Source: Ahaetulla prasina
Lineage: Eukaryota; Chordata; Lepidosauria; Squamata; Colubridae
Length of the DNA: 64,000 nucleotides
Assembly: GCF_028640845.1 (NCBI RefSeq)
Contig: NC_080544.1
Span: 56,620,711-56,684,710, forward strand
Direction of reading: 5' to 3'
A program made the position numbers and the translations under genes. A model generated the notes under the pieces. That model searched no databases. It was not told where the DNA came from and saw nothing but the letters and a program-made list of their open reading frames with translations. Of the stretch, positions 20,413 to 31,149 are shown in pieces (the stretch's first letter is position 1; the number at the start of each line of letters is the position of its first letter).

Positions 20413-20586
20413 TGTATCTTTAAAAGTTTTGGCGGGAAAATAGCACGTTGCTGATTGGTTGAAGCCCCCCGGCTAAACTGTATATAAAGAGAGGTTTTTC
20501 CCAGCACTGGCTGCTGGGTTCACCATATAGTAAAGAGCTGTTGTCACTATCCTGGTCTCCTGCCTCGTTATTGCCCGAATCTAACA
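20413..20586 (+). repeat. 3' LTR of the gypsy element
   Basis: Identical to the 5' LTR except for one additional C in the run at about 20466-20471. Confidence 0.93.
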
Positions 20587-20810
20587 TATATAATATAATA
20601 TAATATAATATAATATAATATAATATAATATAATATAATATAATATAATATAATATAATATAATATAATATAATATAATATAATATAATATAATATAATA
20701 TAATATAATATAATATAATATAATATAATATAATATAATATAATACAATATAATATAATATAATATAATATAATATAATTAATATAATATAATATAATAT
20801 AATATAATAT
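20587..20810. repeat. (AATAT)n array, right segment
   Basis: Pentanucleotide array continuing the block at 15875-16056, with one AATAC variant (about 20745) and one AATTAAT interruption (about 20779). Confidence 0.95.
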
Positions 20811-21097
20811 GTGTTATATGGGAGCTTCGAGTCACTCCCTCAATCACCCGCACAGCTGCATTCTAGACCAGCAGGAGCCTCCGGGTACTCTTCAAGGGGA
20901 GCCCCATGTAGAGAGTGTTGCAGTAATCCAGGCGGGAAGTGACAAGGGTGTGAGTGACTGTGCATAGGGAATCCCGGTCCAAGAAGGGACATAACTAGCG
21001 TATCAGGCGTACCTGATAAAAAGCTCCCCTGGCGACGGCTGTCATATGTTTTTCTAATGACAGCCGTGCATCCAGAAGGACGCCTAGATTTACCCAT
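20811..21097 (-). mobile_element. L2/CR1 LINE copy, upstream portion (right of array)
   Basis: On the minus strand it encodes VNLGVLLDARLS, an AFYQVRLIR-like stretch, CNTLYMGLPLKS and LVQNAAVRVIEG. This is the segment directly upstream of LHWLPVA in the intact copy (13.0-13.1 kb). It is the same insertion as 15363-15874; array and gypsy element together separate the two parts. 5'-truncated at about 21097. Confidence 0.82.
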
Positions 21098-21247
21098 ATG
21101 ATTGATCCTCCAAACTATACAATTTAGCTTTTCAGATCATTGACTAATACAGTAACATGCTGTTTCTCAGATTTAACATTTGACAAGAAATATCCTTCAA
21201 CCCCTTTTTAAAAATGAGCATGAACAAACAGGAAAGAGAACACAGAT

Positions 21248-21372
21248 CAATGGTGGGTTGCTACCAGTTTGTCCCAGATTGGGTGAACCAGTAGCAGCAG
21301 TGGTGGGAGGCTCCGCCCATCCACCTGGACATCTCTGTGCGCCCGCACCCACAAGCAAATTGAAATCCACTA
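21248..21372 (+). mobile_element. hAT-type element, left-end fragment
   Basis: It begins caatggtgggttgctaccag, which resembles the left end at 2365, and contains 'gaaccagtagcagcagtgg' and 'ggaggctccgcccatcc', as elsewhere in this family. The right end is not found. Confidence 0.45.
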
Positions 21373-21861
21373 ATGGCACAGATAATAGTTTCATGAAAGC
21401 CATTTGTTGAGGTGCTTTTCTCATTAATGAGACACATCCTGTATTCTCACTTCAAATGAATGTGATCAAACATACCCATCCAAATCAGATTTGCATTAAT
21501 TGAATCTGAGTTTGCAAAATCCTTATGTTTATTATGTTTAACAGCTAATACAGTTTCTTTTCTCTACTTTCTTCTGCTATATTTAATCTATTACTTATTA
21601 TCTATAATTTTATATCTGTTAAAATGCTTGATACTCAGTATCAGTGCCTAAGTTTTTCCCTCAGAAATATGATGATCTTAGAAAATAAGATCAAATTCTT
21701 CTGTAGTCTTTTTAAAGCTAATTACCTCCCATTGCCCAACCTGTTCCTCAGGATATGAATAAAGCTATTCTGTCAAGGCAGTCTGGTTATAATTTAAATT
21801 AAAAGTACCACGTCATTTATTAATTAACTACAAGGTTTTAACAGTGTTTGAGAGTTGTTGT

Positions 21862-22060
21862 TGTTGTTGTTATTATTATTTACACAAAATGACAGTATAC
21901 ACAGCAAACGAGATGACTATGCTGAATTTTGTATCACAGATCACTAGTTGAACACTTCCCAAGCGTTTAGGACTGCTTGATGTATCGGCGAATTATGCGA
22001 GCAGATCCCAGTAAGGTTATTATAAGTTGTTGTTGTTGTTATTGTTGTTGTTATTGTTGT
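21862..22060 (-). mobile_element. R4-type LINE 3' fragment flanked by TTG repeats
   Basis: About 130 bp nearly identical to 10583-10715, with (TTG)n/(TTA)n simple sequence on both sides. Confidence 0.55.
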
Positions 22061-22178
22061 TGTTATTTTTCTGGATGCTATTAAATCAGTTTTGACTCCT
22101 GGCAACTGTTTTCTTGGAAACATTTTTGGAAGTACAATTGTGTGCCATGTCTAAGTACTGAGTTTATATATTTAAATA

Positions 22179-22368
22179 TTAGAAAAATATCAATAAAGTA
22201 TTCAGTTGTTAATGGCTTCAGGCATGATTTAGCATCAAATTGAAACCCCACTAACAAGAACACAATGTTAGAAAATATCAATAAAGTATTCAGTTGTTAA
22301 TGGCTTCAGGCATGATTTAGCATCAAATTGAAACCCCACTAACAAGAACACAATGTTAGAAAATATCA
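22179..22368. repeat. Tandem duplication of an ~88-bp unit
   Basis: The unit starting ttagaaaa(a)tatcaataaag and ending cacaatg occurs at 22179-22267 and 22268-22355. The first 13 bases of a third copy follow. The two full copies differ by one A. Confidence 0.95.
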
Positions 22369-23651
22369 GTACAAAGGAAGATAATGAACATAGATTGTAG
22401 TTGATTTTCAGTCATATATCTGACACAGGCCCAACAGGTCCAATATTTATCAGTCATCTGTGGATAATAGAAATACTATATTTCAGTGTTAATTTTTCTG
22501 AAGCTGTAATTTGTCTAATTTTTCAGGTTACCTTTTTTCCTCAGGCATGTTTAACATCATTGTTACTATGTTAACCTTAATGGAAGCCACCTATTTGAAA
22601 TATTGCCCTAAGATAATAGAAGAATTATAGAGGAGAAGTAGAGGAGGAATACAGTGCTGTATGCAGTCCTATAGATTAAAAGCAGTTAGATAAAGTTGTC
22701 AATGTGCTAGAGAAATAAAGGATGAATTATTGTTGTGCTTTTATTCTGATACAATTTTAAGTTTTCATTGTTGTTGAACAGATAAAAGAAACTTTGATAT
22801 CAAGAACAAAAGCAGAGATGATGATAATGATAATGCTGGTAATAAATACTAGCATATGCAAAATAATGTTGAGTCCAAGGTAACATCATTCAGACTCAGA
22901 CTCAAATTGTTCAGATTCATACTGCCTGCTTTTGATGCAATATATGTTCTGACCCAGTTGCATAAGATTGATTTTGGTTTCTGAATCTTGAAAAGACCAT
23001 ATGGACAAGATGTTTGTAATTGTGTGGTCTACTGCATATTTTCTTTGCCTTTTTCCATTTTAGCTGTAAAAGGGATTTGAGTAAGTAAATTCAGAGAATA
23101 GTGAATGCAGGATGGCTGGCTGACCTTAAAGGTGGCAGTGATTCACCTGCTTAATTGATCTCGAATGTTTTATCAATTATTCCCAGACGCAAATGTTACT
23201 TTTTGATCAATATACTTCAGAGAAGGGTGGCTGGGCAGCATCACAGACTCCTAAAGGATAAAAATTATCTTGATTCTTTTTTGGTTGTCTGTGTTCAGGT
23301 CTGCTTTGGGACAGAAGGAACTAATGGATGAACTCTTGTGAGAAAGTGAGCATGACTCTGTTGATCCTGCTTGATCTCTTATTAGTTTCTAATAATGTTG
23401 ACTGATAATGATATTCTCTAGGACCATATTTGTAAATTAGGAACACTATATTACAATTGTTCTGCTTCTGCTTACAGGAACAGTCTCAAGGTGTTACATT
23501 GTGATATTTTTGAATTTGCTGAGTATGATCATCAAACATTTTAGAACTAAATAACAAATAGATGATATAGAGCTCTGTTTTTACATAATATCTGAATAAA
23601 TAGATTCTGTGGATGATAACTCCTAGATATGGAAAATGAACTTTCAAATGA
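22369..23651. other. Unannotated sequence
   Basis: AT-rich with scattered microsatellite-like ATG/GAT runs near 22815; no gene or repeat family recognised. Confidence 0.5.
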
Positions 23652-23784
23652 GTTACATTAAGAGGTGGTATTTGACCAGTTCGGACAGGTTCAAGTGAAC
23701 TGGTAGTGGTGATTTGAATTGGTTCACCAAACCAGTAAATACAACTTCTGACTGGCCCCCGCCCATGCCCGCCCGATCGCCCGG

Positions 23785-25532
23785 TTGCTACTTGACCCTT
23801 CTGCATTACGAACTCTAGCTGACCAAATCATGGAGGCTGAAGCCAAACACCCTGATTCACTGGCCATTGTTTTGGGAGATCTAAACAAGGCAAACTTAAG
23901 GAAAGAGCTACCAAAATACTTTCAGCATGTCAATTGTCCCACCAGAGGCAAGAATACTCTAGACCATTGCTACACAACACTAAAAGATGCTTATCGGTCT
24001 TTACCACGTGCAGCTGTAGGACACTCTGATCATTGCATGATTCACCTTGTACCTGCTTACAGGCAAAGACTTAAAGCCACAAAACCAATAATTAAATCAG
24101 TGAAGACCTGGACGGAGGAATCAAAATTAAAGCTACAGGCATGTTTTGACTGCACTGATTGGAATATTTTTAAAGATACCTCTGCAGACCTGGATGAACT
24201 CACAGATACTGTAACATCATATGTCAGCTTCTGTGAAGACCTATGTGTACCTACAAGGAACTTGCGAATATACAGTAACAACAAACCTTGGTTTACACCT
24301 AAACTTAAGCAGCTACGACATTCCAAAGAGGAAGCCTACAGAAAAGGTGATAAAATGCTGTACAATCAGGCCAGGAATGCACTAACAAAGGAGATCAGAG
24401 CAGCAAAAAGAAGCTACTCTGAAAAGCTAAAGAATCAGTTTTCAGCAAATGAACCAGCAAACATGTGGAAAACTCTTAAAAATATCACCGGCTATGGCAA
24501 ACCTCCTTCCCAGGCTGAAGGTAATCAACAACTGGCAGATGACCTGAATGAGTTTTACTGCAGGTTTGAAAGGAAACTACAGACACCTATCTCCACAACC
24601 CCCATCTCAGACACACCAACAACAGCCAAGCCTCCTACAACTGACCCCATTTCATTGGGTTCACAACCCCTAGTGATCACAGAAAAGGAAGTGCAGGACC
24701 TATTTCACAGACAAAAGCCAGGAAAAGCTCCAGGCCCAGACAAGATAACTCCTTCTTGCTTAAAAGTCTGTGCTGACCAATTGGCCCCCATCTTCACCCA
24801 TATTTTCAATAAATCACTAGAGATGTGTTATGTTCCTTCTTGCTTCAAACGCTCTACCATCATCCCAGTGCCGTAGAAGCCCACCATCAAGGAACTGAAT
24901 GACTACAGACCAGTTGCTTTAACATCTGTAGTCATGAAAACCTTTGAAAGGCTAGTGCTTTCCTACTTGAAAACCATCACGGATCTGCTGTTAGACCCCT
25001 TGCAATTTGCATACCGAGCAAATAGATCAACAGATGATGCTGTTAATATGGCTCTGCACTACATCCTACAACATCTTGAGTCTCCAAAGACCTATGCAAG
25101 GGTCCTTTTTGTAGACTTTAGTTCAGCATTCAATACCATCATTCCAGACATTCTTCTAACTAAGCTAAACCAGCTACAGGTACCAGAACAGACTTGTAAG
25201 TGGATCACAAGCTTCCTAACAAACAGGAATCAGCAGGTGAAGCTAAGCAAGATCACATCAAATACCTGTACAATTAGCACAGCCCCCCCCCCAAGGCTGT
25301 GTGCTCTCCCCACTTCTTTTCTCTCTGTATACCAATGACTACATCTCCAATGATCCATCTGTTAAGCTACTGAAGTTTGCAGATGACACAACAGTGATTG
25401 GTCTCATTCGAGACAATGATGAATCCGCATATAGACGAGAGGTCGAACGACTAGCCTTGTGGTGCAACCAAAACAATCTGGAACTGAACACACTCAAAAC
25501 CGTAGAAATGGTGGTAGACTTTAGGAGAAACC
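23785..25532 (+). pseudogene. LINE ORF2: endonuclease end and reverse transcriptase
   Basis: The first 363 codons hold the end of an APE endonuclease (VLGDLNKANLRKELPK; AVGHSDHCMIHLVP) and the RT fingers (PGKAPGPDKITPSCLKV). One TAG at 24874-24876 interrupts the same frame, which continues from about 24880 with ELNDYRPVALTSVVMKTFERL, FVDFSSAFNTI (motif A) and an AP-rich block. There a run of ten C at about 25285-25294 shifts the frame. RT motif C (KFADDTTVIGLI) lies in the new frame (25301 onward). Then the solo LTR cuts the gene. A nonsense codon, a homopolymer shift and an insertion make it inactive, though most sites are intact, so it is fairly young. Confidence 0.85.
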
Positions 25533-26059
25533 TGTCATGTCCCACTCCTCCGCTGACGTCCGGGTCAGGGAAATCCGAATCAGGCGTGCCTCTGCAGCTC
25601 TGCCAAAGTCCTAGCAAAGTCCTTAGGGCAGGCAGGAGACCAGAAAGTGACTTCAGCAAGATATGTTTAGACTTTGCCTGACTCAGAGAATGCCAGAAAG
25701 CAGGTCCTTTATATAGGCCATGGGGTGTGGCTCTATGACTCAGCACTTATCCAGACCTGCCCCTCCCTTCCTTCTGTTGCCTCCGTCTATCAAGTCTTCT
25801 GACGCGAGGGTCACACCAGTCTGCAGCTGTTGGCAATTGACCTCCCTCAGGCTCACATGCTGTGGAGGAGGGGGAGGAGTCTAGTTGCTCCATTTGTCTG
25901 CGCATGGAGCCAGAGCTGGGGGCTGGAGATACTTCCTCCTCTTCAGCCTGTCTGGGCATGGAGCCAGGGCTGGGGCCGGGAGGAATACTAGGACATTCCT
26001 CCGTGTTCGGAAGCAGATAAGAAGGCCCCGGCTGTGGTGAGATCGGACGAGACACAACA
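25533..26059 (-). mobile_element. Solo LTR, minus orientation, inside LINE
   Basis: A 527-bp block begins TGTCATGTCC and ends GACACAACA on the plus strand. It is flanked by the 5-bp duplication aaacc (25528-25532 and 26060-26064). On the minus strand it begins TGTTGTGTCTCG, has a TATATAAAGG core promoter (25706-25715) and ends ACATGACA. There is no internal coding region, so it is a recombined LTR. Five-base duplications fit several LTR groups, so retroviral or gypsy origin is left open. LINE coding resumes exactly at the other side. Confidence 0.85.
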
Positions 26060-26585
26060 AAACCCTTCCATACTTCCACCTCTCACAATACTAGACAACA
26101 CAGTATCAACAGTAGAAACCTTCAAATTTCTAGGTTCTATCATATCGCAAGATCTAAAATGGACAGCTAACATCAAAAACATCATCAAAAAAGGACTACA
26201 AAGAATTTTCTTTCTGCGCCAACTCAGGAAGCTCAAACTGCACAAGGAATTGCTGATTCAGTTCTACAGAGGAATTATTGAGTCTGTCATTTGCACCTCT
26301 ATAACTGTCTGGTTCGGTTCTGCAACCCAACAAGAAAGACACAGACTTCAGAGGACAATTAGAACTGCAGAAAAAATAATTGCTACCAACCTGCCTTCCA
26401 TTGAGGACCTGTATACTGCACGAATCAAGAAGAGGGCCGTGAAAATATTTACAGACCCCTCGCATCCTGGACATAAACTGTTTCAACTCCTACCCTCAAA
26501 ACGACGCTATAGAGCACTGCACAACAGAACAACTAGACACAAGAACAGTTTTTTCCCGAAGGCCATCACTCTGCTAAACAAATAA
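26060..26585 (+). pseudogene. LINE ORF2 C-terminal part after the solo LTR
   Basis: The frame continues LINE coding (ILDNTVSTVETFKFLGSIISQDLKW; IESVICTSITVWFGSATQ; IKKRAVKIFTDPSHPGHKLFQLLPSKRRYRAL) and ends in a natural stop at 26583-26585. LTR plus duplicated bases total 532 nt, which accounts for the frame change from 25301. The same C-terminal block occurs at 44.25-44.47 kb. Confidence 0.85.
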
Positions 26586-26751
26586 TTCCCTCAACACTGT
26601 CAAACTATTTACTAAATCTGCACTACTATTAATCGTTTCATAGTTCCCATTACCAATCTCTTTCCACTTATGTCTGTATGACTATAACTTGTTGCTGGCA
26701 ATCCTTATGATTTATATTGATATATTGACCATCAATTGTGTTGTAAATGTT

Positions 26752-27022
26752 GTACCTTTTTTTTTTTTTTGTTTACATTTATACCCCACCCTTCTCCGAA
26801 GACTCAGGGCGGCTTACAGTGTATAAGGCAATAGTCTCATTCTATTTGTATATTTTTACAAAGTCAACTTATTGCCCCCCCAACAATCTGGGTCCTCATT
26901 TTACCTACCTTATAAAGGATGGAAGGCTGAGTCAACCTTGGGCCGGGCTCGAACCTGCAGTAATTGCAGGCTACTGTGTTCTTAATAACAGGCTTTACCA
27001 GCGTGAGCTAAACCGGTACCTT
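26752..27022 (-). mobile_element. SINE family A, full length, inserted in LINE 3' UTR
   Basis: The 7-bp gtacctt at 26752-26758 and 27016-27022 flanks a minus-strand SINE (26759-27015). Read in its own direction it has a tRNA-like head (tttagctcacgctggtaaag, box A-like; ggttcgagcccggc, box B). The central 'aaggttgactcagcc...ggacccagattgttgg' domain follows, then a tail ctgtaagccgccctgagtc...gggtataaatgtaaac and an A-run. The tail resembles the L2/CR1 3' end, suggesting which LINE mobilises it. Confidence 0.85.
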
Positions 27023-27110
27023 GATGAACGTATCTTTTCTTTTATGTACACTGAGAGCATATGCACCAAGACAAATTCTTTGTGTGTCCAATCACACTTG
27101 GCCAATAAAA

Positions 27111-27204
27111 TTCTATTCTATTCTATTCTATTCTATTCTATTCTATTCTATTCTATTCTATTCTATTCTATTCTATTCTATTCTATTCTATTCTATTCTA
27201 TTCT
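27111..27204. repeat. (ATTCT)n tail of the LINE
   Basis: About 18 perfect pentanucleotide units directly joined to CCAATAAA of the LINE 3' end. Confidence 0.95.
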
Positions 27205-27934
27205 GGGTGTTCGTGGCTTGCCTCTTCCAGCTTCTTGCTGCCTTTTGCACCAAGAAGCCTCCAGCCACTGGCAGTAGTTAGGGGCTGCTTTCTGAACAGC
27301 TCTACTATGATGCCATCCCTCTGGTTACTGCTATTCTCATGGCCTGGTCTGGCCACAAGTGGCACTGGCAGGCAATGAGGTGCACATGTGCGGCCACCAC
27401 CCTGTTCTGGCCATGCACACATCCCACATTGCCTGCCAGTGCCGCTCGTGGCTGAACCTGACCAGAAAAATGGCAGGAGCCAAAGGGATGGTGTCACAGC
27501 GGAGCTGCTCAGAAGGCAGCGACTGGCCGCAGTCTTTAAAGTATGATCCTGGGAAGTGGGGACCATAAAGGGACAGACTGTGGCCAGTGGCTGCCTTCTG
27601 AGCAGGTCTGGTGTGAAGGGAGGGAGAAAAGTTCAGCTTCTCTCTGCTGCAGCATTCAATGTGGCTGCTTCTCCTCCTTCTCAGGCTCATACACATGAGC
27701 AAACATGAGAAGCAGGTGAGAAGCAGCCAGGTTGAATGCTAGAAGACGTGGGCGGCCGAACTTTTCTGTTGCTTCTGTGGGCATGGCTTGGTGGGTGTGG
27801 CTTGGTGGGTTGCTGTGGCTGATATAAAGTTGGCCATGTCCACTCAATCACATGACCTCCCCATCAAGCCACACTCACCAAGCCACACCCATAGAACCAG
27901 TAGGGAAAAATTGAATATCACCACTGGTTACATT

Positions 27935-28660
27935 CCCTGTTAAAGAGCAGATACATCATCTAGGGATATTTGTGGAGTTATTGTGGTCACAGGTATCCAA
28001 AGAGCTTTCAAACCTGGAAGTGCCTACTGCAAGATTCAGCTGTAATTCCAGCTTCACCTTTTCTTGGACAGGGACAATTGCAGTTATTCATATGCTAGTA
28101 GCCCCACATTTAGATTACTATAACACACTTCTTGGCACTTGGTTTGAAAGCCGATGTTCTTTAGGCATGCGAAGTGGAGCTGCTGCTGGGATAACTGAAC
28201 ATGTGTATGTTATACTTTTGATTAAGATATATATAGCTCCAAGCTCCTTGGTATCAAGATATCTGTCAGTTTGCCTTCACAAGTAGAGACTGTCAGCCAC
28301 TAAATTCAAAGGAAACTCTGTGTACTGATAGCTAATGAATGCCATCTGTTATTGGTGTTTACAGATGGGCAGGCCTTCCCTGGAGCTGTGCCCACTCTCT
28401 GTAATACATTATTCCCTAAGGCTAAGGGGCATCCCCTCTACTTTTCTTTTCAGTTTTGTTGAAAGCCTTCCCAGGACCAATGCTGAAAGATTTCTTTCCT
28501 CCAACCTTTCCAAATGAATATCCTTTATTGTATAATATTGTAAGTATTGTTTCATTATTTTTTTTGATCTTTTATTGTTTATTATTTTTATTGTAGGCTA
28601 TAGTAGTTGAGCATATGAAATGCCATGCAAATGTATTAAAGAAACTAACAAATATAAATA
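27935..28660 (+). mobile_element. Possible decayed CR1/L2 LINE 3' remnant
   Basis: Weak resemblances in shifting frames: a VIHMLVAPHLDYYNTLL-like stretch (28080-28130) recalls the LINE block around LDYCNALY, and an AVPTLCNTL-like stretch near 28390 recalls the LINE ALWN block. The 3' edge has 'aaatataaatataac'. No continuous frame remains, so this is tentative. Confidence 0.3.
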
Positions 28661-29020
28661 TAACAAATAGTCCAGAGCATTTAAAATTGTTCCAGTTTCA
28701 GGAAATTTTTTAAAAAAAGAATATTTTTTTACCTTATTATCACTTTTGCTTTCATACACTTCAAATTTTAAGAGTATTCATTAATGATAATATTACACAT
28801 TCAAATTATGTGCTTTGCCATGCAAGAAGAAACCAAGCTTCTCCCTTCTCACTTTGAATCATCAAAGCATCCATGTGCTTTTCAAAGCTTGTGTGGATAT
28901 TTTATAAACTGTTCTAGGTGTCTTCTATGTGCATTGAGAGAATCAAATTCATCTTCCCGGCACTGCAGATTAACTTGTTCTAATGTTTTGTGTAGGCCTA
29001 TTTTGCATGCAGCTCTTCCA

Positions 29021-31149
29021 ATTCTATTCTCTTCTATTCTATTCTATTCTATTCTATTCTATTCTATTCTATTCTATTCTATTCTATTCTATTCTATTCT
29101 ATTCTATTCTATTCTATTCTATTCTATTCTATTCTATTCTATTCTATTCTATTCTATTCTATTCTATTCTATTCTATTCTATTCTATTCTATTCTATTCT
29201 ATTCTATTCTATTCTATTCTATTCTATTCTATTCTATTCTATTCTATTCTATTCTATTCTATTCTATTCTATTCTATTCTATTCTATTCTATTCTATTCT
29301 ATTCTATTCTATTCTATTCTATTCTATTCTATTCTATTCTATTCTATTCTATTCTATTCTATTCTATTCTATTCTATTCTATTCTATTCTATTCTATTCT
29401 ATTCTATTCTATTCTATTCTATTCTATTCTATTCTATTCTATTCTATTCTATTCTATTCTATTGTATTCTATTCTGTTCTATTCTATTCTATTCTATTCT
29501 ATTCTATTCTATTCTATTCTATTCTATTCTATTCTATTCTATTCTATTCTATTCTATTCTGTTCTATTCTATTCTATTCTATTCTATTCTATTCTGTTCT
29601 ATTCTATTCTATTCTATTCTATTCTATTCTATTCTATTCTATTCTATTCTATTCTATTCTATTCTATTCTATTCTATTCTATTCTATTCTATTCTATTCT
29701 ATTCTATTCTATTCTATTCTATTCTAGTCTATTCTATTCTATTCTATTCTATTCTATTCTATTCTATTCTATTCTATTCTATTCTATTCTATTCTATTCT
29801 ATTCTATTCTATTCTATTCTATTCTATTCTATTCTATTCTATTCTATTCTATTCTATTCTATTCTATTCTATTCTATTCTGTTCTGTTCTGTTCTGTTCT
29901 GCATTCTATTTTCTATTCTATTCTATTCTATTCTATTCTATTCTATTCTATTCTATTCTATTCTATTCTATTCTATTCTATTCTATTCTATTCTGCATTC
30001 TATTCTATTCTATTCTATTCTGCATTCTGTTCTATTCTATTCTATTCTGCATTCTATTCTATTCTATTCTATTCTATTCTGCATTCTATTCTATTCTATT
30101 CTATTCTATTCTATTCTATTCTATTCTATTCTATTCTATTCTATTCTATTCTATTCTATTCTATTCTATTCTATTCTATTCTATTCTATTCTATTCTATT
30201 CTATTCTATTCTATTCTATTCTATTCTATTCTATTCTATTCTATTCTATTCTATTCTATTCTATTCTATTCTATTCTATTCTATTCTATTCTATTCTATT
30301 CTATTCTATTCTATTCTATTCTATTCTATTCTATTCTATTCTATTCTATTCTATTCTATTCTATTCTATTCTATTCTATTCTATTCTATTCTATTCTATT
30401 CTATTCTATTCTATTCTATTCTATTCTATTCTATTCTATTCTATTCTATTCTATTCTATTCTATTCTATTCTATTCTATTCTATTCTATTCTATTCTATT
30501 CTATTCTATTCTATTCTATTCTATTCTATTCTATTCTATTCTATTCTATTCTATTCTATTCTATTCTATTCTATTCTATTCTATTCTATTCTATTCTATT
30601 CTATTCTATTCTATTCTATTCTATTCTATTCTATTCTATTCTATTCTATTCTATTCTATTCTATTCTATTCTATTCTATTCTATTCTATTCTATTCTATT
30701 CTATTCTATTCTATTCTATTCTATTCTATTCTATTCTATTCTATTCTATTCTATTCTATTCTATTCTATTCTATTCTATTCTATTCTATTCTATTCTATT
30801 CTATTCTATTCTATTCTATTCTATTCTATTCTATTCTATTCTATTCTATTCTATTCTATTCTATTCTATTCTATTCTATTCTATTCTATTCTATTCTATT
30901 CTATTCTATTCTATTCTATTCTATTCTATTCTATTCTATTCTATTCTATTCTATTCTATTCTATTCTATTCTATTCTATTCTATTCTATTCTATTCTATT
31001 CTATTCTATTCTATTCTATTCTATTCTATTCTATTCTATTCTATTCTATTCTATTCTATTCTATTCTATTCTATTCTATTCTATTCTATTCTATTCTATT
31101 CTATTCTACTCTATTCTATTCTATTCTATTCTATTCTATTCTATTCTAT
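29021..31149. repeat. 2.1-kb (ATTCT)n = (AATAG)n satellite-like array
   Basis: About 425 units of ATTCT. From about 30090 to 31108 the units appear perfect. Variants elsewhere include ATTGT (29463), GTTCT (several), TAGTC (about 29726) and a cluster of GTTCT and GCATTCT units at 29880-30090. Because five is coprime to three, the array gives very long spurious YSILF-repeat frames in several readings. Unlike the shorter arrays at 27.1 and 44.8 kb, no LINE 3' end abuts it; the left flank is ordinary sequence. Confidence 0.97.

Larger units (their letters stand above)
16057..20586 (+). mobile_element. Ty3/gypsy LTR retrotransposon with near-identical LTRs
   Basis: A 173-bp 5' LTR (TGTATC...TAACA) and a 174-bp 3' LTR differ by one cytosine. 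Between them lie a short leader, gag with two zinc knuckles, a damaged protease region, RT, RNase H and a DD35E integrase with a GPY/F-like tail. The order gag-pro-RT-RNaseH-IN is that of Metaviridae (Ty3/gypsy). A purine-rich tract (gggagggaaggag, 20396-20408) just precedes the 3' LTR. The element sits inside an (AATAT)n array, so the target duplication cannot be read cleanly. The LTR match says recent; the frameshifts in pol say defective, or affected by assembly errors. Confidence 0.93.
23796..27204 (+). mobile_element. CR1/Rex1-like LINE ending in (ATTCT)n
   Basis: A 5'-truncated LINE that starts in the endonuclease domain, runs through RT and ends with a 3' UTR carrying tgtgtccaatcacacttgg, CCAATAAAA and directly a run of about 18 ATTCT units. 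A shorter copy of the same 3' end is at 44.25-44.84 kb. CR1-related LINEs with AATAG-type tails are known from snakes. The element is itself interrupted by a solo LTR (25533-26059) and a minus-strand SINE (26759-27015). Confidence 0.85.
23652..27934. mobile_element. hAT-type element interrupted by a LINE
   Basis: The 8-bp sequence gttacatt occurs at 23652-23659 and 27927-27934. Inside it the left end reads AAGAGGTGGTATTTGACCAG and the right end TATCACCACTG, which are inverted-repeat termini. Eight-base duplications and C(A)G...CTG-type ends are hAT hallmarks. Only about 135 bp of the left half precede the LINE; about 720 bp follow it, including inverted segments around 27340-27530 (ggcactggcaggcaat and its complement), giving a foldback interior. 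No transposase is encoded, so it was mobilised in trans. Confidence 0.8.

Noticed and set aside
15875..31149. Regular repeat arrays considered as CRISPR
   Set aside because: They are uninterrupted short tandem repeats without spacers, in an evidently vertebrate sequence.
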